Origin: OM182 bacterium MED-G28
GTDB taxonomy: Bacteria > Pseudomonadota > Gammaproteobacteria > Pseudomonadales > Pseudohongiellaceae
Assembly (NCBI GenBank): GCA_002457215.1
Contig: NTJZ01000003.1
Coordinates: 62,001 to 126,000 of the forward strand
Reading direction: 5' to 3'
Length of the DNA: 64,000 nt
Shown here: positions 57,481-64,000 of the stretch, one piece after another
How the letters are laid out: each line of letters opens with the position of its first letter
How positions within the stretch are numbered: the stretch's first letter is position 1
Translations under genes and position numbers: made by a program
The notes under the pieces: generated by a model
Told to the model about the DNA's origin: nothing
The model's input: only the letters and a program-made list of their open reading frames with translations
Databases searched by the model: none

Positions 57481-58932
57481 ATGAACAAGTTTGATTGTGA
57501 ACATTTGATCGCAATGGGAAGGCACATCCCTACGCCTTTCTATGTCTCCGTAGCAGAAGAATCATCCGAAAAAGCAATAAAGATTGAAAAAATTCTTAGA
57601 ATCGTACCTGGCAAACGCTTAATTGGGCTATCAAATTGGCAGAATCAGTCTGTCATCGTGAAACTTTTCTTTGGTCCCGGTCGTTGGAGGCGAAATCTAT
57701 TAAGTGATCTTCGAGGCATTAATTTGTTAAAGCAGCGGCATATACCCACCCCGGATATAGTTCACCAAACCAATATGGTAGATGGACGCGGCGCAGTACT
57801 ATTAATTGATTACCTTGAACAGGGCAAGAACCTCAATCTCCTTATAGAAGAGACAAATAATTGCGCCGAAAAGCTATCTATTATAAAGATGGCAGTTGCC
57901 ACCATTGCTAAGTGTCATCGCACTGGGCTTTGGCAGGATGACATTCACCTCGACAACTTTATGCTCGTAGGCGAGAGCTTATACTTACTTGATGGTGGCG
58001 ACATTAGCGCAGTCGATAATGACATTGATCTGCAAATAGCGCTCGACAATCTGGCATTATTTTTTGCGCAATTCAGCGTGTCGATGGATAGACATATTCC
58101 CCAACTACTAGAATATTATCGGGAGCACAATGATAGTTTGCCTCAAATAGAAACTACCAGCATGACATCTCGAGTTATTTCACAGCGCAAACAACGTTTG
58201 AGCCAGTATGAGAGAAAGCTATTCCGTTCTACTACAGCAAATCGCAGTGTTCATACGGCTAACAAATTCGTGGTTTACAATCGCAATATACACTCCGAAG
58301 AGCTGAAGCAATTTATTGCCGATCCAGATACCTATATCAATAAAAATAATCTTTTAAAAGCGGGAAATGCATCAACAGTTGCATCTATCACTTTGGCGAG
58401 TAAACCTTATGTTTTGAAGCGCTACAATTTAAAGTCTCTATGGCATAGTATTAAATATTTGTTTAAACCAAGCAGAGCACACCATAGTTGGTTGAATGCT
58501 TCCGTTTTAGAAATGTTAGGAGTTGCGACTCCCCATCCATACCTTTTTTACGAGGAACGGATTTTTAGAATTTTTCGTCGCCGTGCTTTTTTCTTGAGTG
58601 AAAACTTGGATGCGCCAACATTGCTCGAACAAATGCAATCAAAAAGAGAACAGTCATTTCCAATTGAGAGGCTTGTGCTGGAATTTAAATATTTATTTGA
58701 CACTATGTGTACTTATCGTATTAGCCATGGCGACATGAAAGCAAGCAATTTTATCTTTGATAGTGACCGATTATATGTATTAGATCTTGATGCAATGAAG
58801 AGACATGTAAATGAAGAGGTATTTCTGCGGGCTATAAAAAAAGATCTAACTCGATTTATGAAAAATTGGCAAGGGACTGTTTTTGAAAGTAAGTTTAAGA
58901 AGCTAATTGATGATCTGGAATTCAACCCATAA
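57481..58932 (+). CDS. Double kinase-domain protein of LPS core biosynthesis
   Basis: 483 residues with two kinase-like lobes. The N-terminal half has LWQDDIHLDNFML and LDGGDI, the C-terminal half HGDMKASNFIF and LDLDAM, both resembling the HxD...N / D catalytic loops of WaaP/InaA-type LPS kinases. It matches the position of the large kinase-like gene after waaP in Pseudomonas LPS loci (PA5006-type). I infer core phosphorylation; which sugar is unknown. Starts 57 bases after waaP. Confidence 0.8.
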   Translation: MNKFDCEHLIAMGRHIPTPFYVSVAEESSEKAIKIEKILRIVPGKRLIGLSNWQNQSVIVKLFFGPGRWRRNLLSDLRGINLLKQRHIPTPDIVHQTNMVDGRGAVLLIDYLEQGKNLNLLIEETNNCAEKLSIIKMAVATIAKCHRTGLWQDDIHLDNFMLVGESLYLLDGGDISAVDNDIDLQIALDNLALFFAQFSVSMDRHIPQLLEYYREHNDSLPQIETTSMTSRVISQRKQRLSQYERKLFRSTTANRSVHTANKFVVYNRNIHSEELKQFIADPDTYINKNNLLKAGNASTVASITLASKPYVLKRYNLKSLWHSIKYLFKPSRAHHSWLNASVLEMLGVATPHPYLFYEERIFRIFRRRAFFLSENLDAPTLLEQMQSKREQSFPIERLVLEFKYLFDTMCTYRISHGDMKASNFIFDSDRLYVLDLDAMKRHVNEEVFLRAIKKDLTRFMKNWQGTVFESKFKKLIDDLEFNP

Positions 58933-58988
58933 CTAATGATTTTTTTTGTAGTAAATACTTAAATAATTGAAGAGCTAACGAACTAAGA

Positions 58989-60737
58989 ATGACAGTTGTT
59001 ACATTAGGCTTATCTGGAGCAATAGGCCATGACCCCGCAGCCGCGCTATTTATTAATGAGAAACTAATTGCGGCAGTGGAGGAAGAGCGCCTAGTCCGTC
59101 GTAAACATGCGAAAGGTGAATTGCCTTATCATGCTGCTCGGCAGTGCTTACAAATTGCAGGCTTGCGTGGTTCTGATGTTACCCATATAGCAATTCCTTA
59201 TGCTCCGATCTCGTTTTTTAGTAAAGCTCGTTGGCACTATGCTTATCGGCATTGGTATGCCCCAGATCGGAGTATTGATAGTTTATTCAATGGCAATAGG
59301 CGCTACCGTCGCTACTTAATCGATCTACGCATGTTGATGGAACAACTGCATATTTCAACATCTGAAACTCGGCTGGTGCCTATAGAGCATCAGCTAGCTC
59401 ATGCGAGCAGTTGTTATCACCTAAACGAAAGTAGTGAAAAAACTGCTATTTTTTGTGTGGATTCTAAAGGCGAATACTCTAATATTTTTCTTGGCTATGG
59501 ACACGAAGGTAAGATTGTAAAAATAAAAGAGTTCTATAATCCAGATTCCCTCTGTGGCATGTATGCGGCATTAACCGATTATCTTGGGTTCGAGATTCTT
59601 GACGGAGAATTTAAAGTTATGGGAATCGCTCCTTTCGGAGATCCTTATAAATATGACCTTTCTTCGCTCGCTCATTTCGATGGAAAGAATTTCAAAGTAA
59701 ATAATAAACTTATTAGCACAATTGGGTTGCGTCGCTACAAAGCGAAGTCAAAGGGGCACTACTTCAGTAAAAAGCTAGTAGAGATGTTAGGCCCACGCCG
59801 AGCTGGCAATTTGATGGAAGATCCTTATGTTCATTATGCTGCCGCGATTCAGAAACTATATGAAGATATTTCAGTAGGACTCATTACCTATTATCTGAAA
59901 GATGTATTGGAAGAAACTGGCCGATTGGCAGTAGCTGGAACTGGCTCAATGAACATTCGGCTCAATCGGCGCTTGAGCTCCTTACCCCTAGTAAAAGAAT
60001 ACACTGTGCATCCCGCTTGTTCTGATGCAGGAACGGCGATTGGTGCTGCCTCTTATTCGGTCCGAGCGCTTGGTAAGAAAATCGAGCCAGTCACGAATAT
60101 GTACCTGGGCCCGAGCTATGACAGCGATCAATGCATCGAAGCATGCCTATTGCATCGGGAGAAGCCTGAGTGGGAGGTTCTAGCATCTCCCTATGAGAAA
60201 GCAGCAGAGCTATTGGCAAACGGGCAATTACTAGCCTGGTTTCGGGGTAAGATGGAGTTTGGCCCTCGCGCTCTAGGAAACCGTAGTATTTTGGCTAACC
60301 CGAATCAAATAGGGATTATCGATGCAATTAATCACCAAGTGAAATTTCGTGAACACTGGAGACCTTTTTCACCTAGTATCATTGATTCATTTGCAAAAGA
60401 TTTTCTCCCTAAAGGTCAGCAAGATGAATACATGAGTGTGAGCTTGCCAGTAAGCTCTCATTGGCAAGAGCGTTACCCTGTCGTTGTTTATGAAGACGGA
60501 ACGACGAGGGCTCAAGTAGTGACAGAAAAGGCTAACGAAGATTTTTATCGTCTACTAGAAGCCTTTCAAGCTAGGACTGGACACGGCTTACTGATTAATG
60601 CCAGCTTGAATCGGCCAGGTGAAGCTTTAGTCTGTACCCCGGAAGATGCAGTTAATATGTTCATGGGAACTGATCTTAACTATATGATCATGGAGAACGT
60701 ATTAGTCACGAAGCGCGAGGAATCGGAGACCTGGTAA
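58989..60737 (+). CDS. Carbamoyltransferase (NodU/CmcH family) acting on LPS core
   Basis: 582 residues. N-terminal Kae1-like part with GLSGAIGHDPAAALF and IEHQLAHASSCYH (metal His residues), and a C-terminal YrdC-like part with LAWFRGKMEFGPRALGNRSI and RPGEALVCTPEDA. It resembles the carbamoyltransferase of Pseudomonas core (WapO) that adds a carbamoyl group to heptose II. Last plus-strand gene of the block; a hairpin follows. Confidence 0.9.
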   Translation: MTVVTLGLSGAIGHDPAAALFINEKLIAAVEEERLVRRKHAKGELPYHAARQCLQIAGLRGSDVTHIAIPYAPISFFSKARWHYAYRHWYAPDRSIDSLFNGNRRYRRYLIDLRMLMEQLHISTSETRLVPIEHQLAHASSCYHLNESSEKTAIFCVDSKGEYSNIFLGYGHEGKIVKIKEFYNPDSLCGMYAALTDYLGFEILDGEFKVMGIAPFGDPYKYDLSSLAHFDGKNFKVNNKLISTIGLRRYKAKSKGHYFSKKLVEMLGPRRAGNLMEDPYVHYAAAIQKLYEDISVGLITYYLKDVLEETGRLAVAGTGSMNIRLNRRLSSLPLVKEYTVHPACSDAGTAIGAASYSVRALGKKIEPVTNMYLGPSYDSDQCIEACLLHREKPEWEVLASPYEKAAELLANGQLLAWFRGKMEFGPRALGNRSILANPNQIGIIDAINHQVKFREHWRPFSPSIIDSFAKDFLPKGQQDEYMSVSLPVSSHWQERYPVVVYEDGTTRAQVVTEKANEDFYRLLEAFQARTGHGLLINASLNRPGEALVCTPEDAVNMFMGTDLNYMIMENVLVTKREESETW

Positions 60738-60749
60738 TGAGGAGCTTCT

Positions 60750-60770
60750 GTTAAGTAGCACTTAACTTTT
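60750..60770 (+). terminator. Hairpin terminator after carbamoyltransferase gene
   Basis: GTTAAGT and ACTTAAC form a perfect seven-base stem over a three-base loop followed by TTTT. It lies in the convergent gap and could also serve the minus-strand gene. Confidence 0.5.
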
Positions 60771-60780
60771 ATCTTAATGA

Positions 60781-62289
60781 TTAAGGCCTAATTTTTTTGT
60801 AAACCGCGAGTTGTCGGTTGTCTAGACTGGGGAAGGCGGTTTGGAATTCCAGCAAGTCTTTTACTCCTTCACGCGCTACCAGCTCTGTCATTTCATAATG
60901 CATTTCAATTACAATCAAATCACCAGGTCGAGCGCTAGTTATATCTGTTTCATTTAGGAACCTTCCAACTTGATCATAGTCTTCTACCCTACCGCTGTAA
61001 TAGGCTATTGTGTGATTGTTTGTTACTAAGCCGTTTGAGCTATTCGATTCTGTGTTGATCCAATCGATTGAGTTATACACAAATGCTTTCGATTCACCAA
61101 AGCTGATAAACGAGTCGAATGCACAATAGCCAAAAAATAAAATAAGTATCCGCATACCTATGTTTTTGAATGATGATTGACTGAATTGCTTAACAATATT
61201 GGCGAGCACTATGGGCACGAATAGAGCTAAGAGCAGACAGAATAGCATTGCGTAACGACTAGATGTATAGCGAGTTACCAGTATGAATATAAATACGATA
61301 AAAAAATTAGCTAATAAGAAAAATACTATTGGTACGCAGAGATTTCTTTCTAGATCTAGAAAACGTTTATAAGCGCCATAGGTCAGCAGCCAGAAGAATG
61401 GGCCGCCGATACCTGAAAATAACTTTGCTATCAGAATGGCTAAAATGCCAGTGATAAGGAACAAATTCAGGTAAGGTCCAGAATAAGAAGATGCATGTTC
61501 TCCGAACACTGCCGTACTCATTGCCGAATTATTGGCTTCACTTGGATTTAACGTGGTCTCTATAAAAGGTTCATAAACCGTAAGAAAATCTATAAGCATC
61601 CCTGCAAAACTAATCCCCATTAAAGCCAGCACTAAAAATGAAAACCCTAAGATACTAATTGACATTCCAATGGCTCTAGCAAAGTGGCGACGAGTGTTTG
61701 AAATCTCATGGCGTTTATCGAAGAGCAATGCGAATGGGATAACTATAAGATACACGACGGCTTCGGGGCGAAAACTGGTAGCAATTAAAAGACCTACTCC
61801 AAAGGCGATTAAGTTCCGATTCCTCTGTTGTTCGTAATAAAGCAGGAATTGCCAAAGTGCAAACAGGCACAATGCCCAATAGCCAACATCTCGAATAATA
61901 TCAAACCGAAACTCATTTAGTTGTGGGTAGAGCAATATACAAAATGCTGCGAGAACGGAGACGAGTGCAGTGCTATCGATAAGTCTTACAATACTGAGGA
62001 ACGAATATACCAATAGCGCATAGAACAGGGAATTAATAAGATAAGCTGAAGCAAAGAGGTCGAAGCCGAGTAAACTGATGGCAGCAATTGTTAAAGAGTA
62101 ACTTACCCAGGCATAATGTTGAATGGCAGCGGTGATTCCCTCATTGAGGGCTATGTCAGCGGTTCGAATATAAGCATAAGCGTCGTCGTTAGGCATGTTG
62201 CTAATGAATAGACTTATCAATGAGACCAAGAGGCTAGCGCCTACCGCTATTAAGCGGATATCTATTCGTTGCCAGTTGTAACTACTCAC
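60781..62289 (-). CDS. GT-C-type integral membrane glycosyltransferase (ArnT/PMT-like)
   Basis: 502 residues with about 11 hydrophobic segments. The first large loop has NDDAYAY, an acidic pair as in GT-C enzymes (PMT/ArnT/GT39), and TSFRPEAVVYL lies in a membrane stretch. GT-C enzymes use polyprenyl-phosphate sugars as donors in the periplasm. Target is inferred to be LPS from the neighbours. It follows the lpxL-like gene by 21 bases on the same strand. No PMT-family identity can be fixed by eye. Confidence 0.72.
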   Translation of the reverse strand: MSSYNWQRIDIRLIAVGASLLVSLISLFISNMPNDDAYAYIRTADIALNEGITAAIQHYAWVSYSLTIAAISLLGFDLFASAYLINSLFYALLVYSFLSIVRLIDSTALVSVLAAFCILLYPQLNEFRFDIIRDVGYWALCLFALWQFLLYYEQQRNRNLIAFGVGLLIATSFRPEAVVYLIVIPFALLFDKRHEISNTRRHFARAIGMSISILGFSFLVLALMGISFAGMLIDFLTVYEPFIETTLNPSEANNSAMSTAVFGEHASSYSGPYLNLFLITGILAILIAKLFSGIGGPFFWLLTYGAYKRFLDLERNLCVPIVFFLLANFFIVFIFILVTRYTSSRYAMLFCLLLALFVPIVLANIVKQFSQSSFKNIGMRILILFFGYCAFDSFISFGESKAFVYNSIDWINTESNSSNGLVTNNHTIAYYSGRVEDYDQVGRFLNETDITSARPGDLIVIEMHYEMTELVAREGVKDLLEFQTAFPSLDNRQLAVYKKIRP

Positions 62290-62310
62290 AATGATTTCTC
62301 ATCCAACATG

Positions 62311-63252
62311 TTAATAAGGCCGTGCTGATTTTCCCGCTTCTTGAGTTTTAAATCGTTTGTGTAACCATAAATATTGATCAGGCTTTTTTCTGATCGCTTC
62401 TTCTATTATTTTGTTAATGATTATCGCATCACGCTCCTTATCGCCGGTCGGATAATTCTTAAGCGCTGGAGAGAAGTCTAAATGATAACCTGAATTATCT
62501 GCATTACGATAATGACTATAAAACACAACTTCCGAATCATTAAAAGCTGCAAACCGGCTCGTAGCTGTTATCGTTGCTGCTTGGTTGCCGAAGAACGGAA
62601 CAAAAACTGAATGCTTGGCACCGTAATCCTGGTCTGGTGCATACCAGAGAATATGACCTTGCTTAAGACCGCGCATTGCACCGCGAATGTCCTTGCGATC
62701 GAGGACAGCCGGATGATGTCGAATCCGACCATTGTACATGGCAGCATCGAACAGTAGATTATTGTTAGGGCGGTAAGTGACATCCATTCTGCCGTTAAGG
62801 TTGAATAGAAAACCACCAAATTCAAGTGTCGTAAAATGCGCACATAGTAAGAGCACACCTTTTCTTTTTGCTACAGCAGTTTCTAAATTTTCCAGCCCCG
62901 ACACAGTTACTCGATCTCTGAATTCTTCTGGCTCCCTGTGCCAGGCGATGGCTATTTCAATTAGACCAATAGCATTGGAGATAAAGGTTTTTCGAACTAA
63001 CTGGTTCAGCGCTTTTTCATTCAACTCAGGGAAACACAAGCGTAGGTTCACTTCGCAAATGTGTTTACGTTCAAGTGCCAAGAAATAAGTAATAACTCCT
63101 AGTAACTGTCCGACTTTGATTTGGATAGCGAATGGCAATCGGGCAACAGCCCACATTAGACCCAGTCCCATCCAGGTAGGCCAATAGCGAGGAGCCAAAT
63201 ATTGGCTCATGGGTCGGTATTCTGGGTGCAGTTCAGGCTCAGACATCGCCAC
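62311..63252 (-). CDS. lpxL: Lipid A late acyltransferase (LpxL/HtrB-like)
   Basis: 313 residues. An N-terminal hydrophobic segment follows YWPTWMGLGLMWAVARLP. The acyltransferase H-x4-D/E motif is HFTTLE, with GVLLLCAHF before it, and YAPDQDYG and WLHKRFKT later are family features. It adds a secondary acyl chain to Kdo2-lipid IVA at the inner membrane. LpxL is favoured over LpxM from the HFTTLE and DQDYG form, but by eye this is not certain. Confidence 0.88.
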   Translation of the reverse strand: MAMSEPELHPEYRPMSQYLAPRYWPTWMGLGLMWAVARLPFAIQIKVGQLLGVITYFLALERKHICEVNLRLCFPELNEKALNQLVRKTFISNAIGLIEIAIAWHREPEEFRDRVTVSGLENLETAVAKRKGVLLLCAHFTTLEFGGFLFNLNGRMDVTYRPNNNLLFDAAMYNGRIRHHPAVLDRKDIRGAMRGLKQGHILWYAPDQDYGAKHSVFVPFFGNQAATITATSRFAAFNDSEVVFYSHYRNADNSGYHLDFSPALKNYPTGDKERDAIIINKIIEEAIRKKPDQYLWLHKRFKTQEAGKSARPY

Positions 63253-63464
63253 TTAGCTCTAAATCCATATTGTGCGAGTTCGAATTGTAGCAGATGCTCT
63301 TCTCAACCTCATTTTAGGGATGGTTGGTACAAAAAGGACAAAACACACGACTTATTTCCCACATTTTAAAAATTAATGCCTATATTTTCGATAAATATCC
63401 CACTTTCTAGAAAAAAAGGGGGATCTATTGATTAGCCAACACCTCTAAACAACTAGTATCGCTG

Positions 63465-63473
63465 TGGTATGAT
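63465..63473 (+). promoter_or_regulatory. Candidate extended -10 promoter of hldE
   Basis: TGGTATGAT gives an extended -10 element with TATGAT at 63468-63473, about 45 bases before the ATG. No good -35 is seen. It would serve a divergent arrangement with the lpxL-like gene. Confidence 0.4.
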
Positions 63474-63517
63474 CACCCCCCAAGATTCGAGCTGTTCGTC
63501 CTAATTGGAGAAAAAAG

Positions 63518-64000
63518 ATGAAGCTTGAGATGCCGGCCTTTCAAGAGGCGCGGCTATTAGTAATTGGCGATGTCATGCTAGACCGCTATTGGCACGGCGC
63601 TGCTTCCCGTGTCTCGCCCGAAGCGCCGGTGGCAGTGGTCAGGGTCGGGAATCGGGAAGACAGACCTGGTGGAGCAGGTAACGTTGCCTTGAACATTGCA
63701 GCCTTAGGGTCAGCTACCCGCTTGATAGGTATTGTCGGAGAAGACGAAACTGGGAGCGAATTACATTCCCGGTTGAGCGCCGCTGGGGTCTACTGCGACT
63801 TTATAAAATCGGATGATAAGCCAACGATTACCAAACTGCGGGTAATCAGCCAGCATCAACAGCTTATCCGACTCGACTTTGAACAACCTTTCGAGCCGGC
63901 GGATATACATGGATTGTTTGAAAAGGCGAAGGCCTTAATTGACGACACGCAGGTACTCGTTCTCTCAGACTATGACAAAGGCGCATTGCAGGAAATACAG
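63518..64000 (+). CDS. hldE: Bifunctional heptose-7-phosphate kinase/heptose-1-phosphate adenylyltransferase (N-terminal part, cut by window edge)
   Basis: ATG at 63518 with GGAG ahead. The first 161 residues read VIGDVMLDRYWHG, SPEAPVAVV, GGAGNVALNIAALG and VLSDYDKGAL, the ribokinase-type HldE1 domain. It phosphorylates D-glycero-manno-heptose-7-phosphate for ADP-heptose, the donor used by waaC and waaF. The rest, including the adenylyltransferase domain, lies beyond the window. Confidence 0.94.
   Translation, partial: MKLEMPAFQEARLLVIGDVMLDRYWHGAASRVSPEAPVAVVRVGNREDRPGGAGNVALNIAALGSATRLIGIVGEDETGSELHSRLSAAGVYCDFIKSDDKPTITKLRVISQHQQLIRLDFEQPFEPADIHGLFEKAKALIDDTQVLVLSDYDKGALQEIQ

Overview
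The window reads as chromosomal DNA of a Gram-negative gammaproteobacterium, probably aquatic or marine and moderately AT-rich by eye. The evidence is the housekeeping gene order (recG, ridA, spoT, rpoZ, gmk, yicC, rph, pyrE, slmA, argB, coaBC, rpmB, rpmG; then rpoH, ftsX, ftsE, ftsY, rsmD, coaD, mutM), a lipopolysaccharide (LPS) inner-core locus laid out like that of Pseudomonas, and a TRAP transporter. The genus cannot be named from the sequence. No rRNA, tRNA, CRISPR array, prophage or complete insertion sequence was seen.

Layout. 1-5.2 kb: a DUF938 methyltransferase (cut by the left edge), yaaA, two unassigned small proteins, and TRAP genes (dctQ and dctM on plus, dctP facing them on minus). 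5.2-12.2 kb: uvrD, glutaryl-CoA dehydrogenase, ubiA, recG. 12.4-21.4 kb: stringent-response, transcription and nucleotide genes (ridA, spoT, rpoZ, gmk, yicC on minus; rph and pyrE on plus; slmA, argB and coaBC on minus). 21.6-22.1 kb: a decayed radC, followed by intact rpmB and rpmG with a strong terminator. 22.8-27.9 kb: a RAYT-like protein with an altered HUH motif, then cmoB, cmoA, a small methyltransferase, a YgjP-like metalloprotein and trmB. 28-35.3 kb: DUF423, rpoH, ftsX, ftsE, ftsY, rsmD, yheT-like hydrolase, coaD, mutM. 35.5-37.5 kb: a lone HyuA-type hydantoinase/oxoprolinase subunit.

37.7-53.0 kb is the unusual part: about 13 same-strand, tightly packed genes, almost all predicted membrane, lipoprotein or periplasmic proteins. 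They are a repeat protein ending in a TonB-like domain, a serine-rich lipoprotein, a second lipoprotein, a membrane-anchored TPR protein, a PEGA-repeat/SUMF-domain membrane protein, a small secreted acidic protein, a MotA/TolQ/ExbB proton-channel homologue, a degenerate Hsp70/actin-like protein with an FHA-like tail, two VWA proteins whose single N-terminal membrane helix carries an ExbD/MotB-like Asp, two more lipoproteins and an M48 metalloprotease lipoprotein. My inference is a proton-motive-force-coupled envelope machine in which VWA domains replace the usual ExbD/MotB periplasmic domain. I do not recognise it as a described system.

53.3-64 kb: LPS core assembly: waaF, waaC, waaG, waaP, a double-kinase-domain protein and a carbamoyltransferase on plus; a GT-C-type membrane glycosyltransferase and a late acyltransferase (lpxL-like) on minus; and the start of hldE, cut by the right edge. 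These genes build, phosphorylate, carbamoylate and acylate the lipid A-core.
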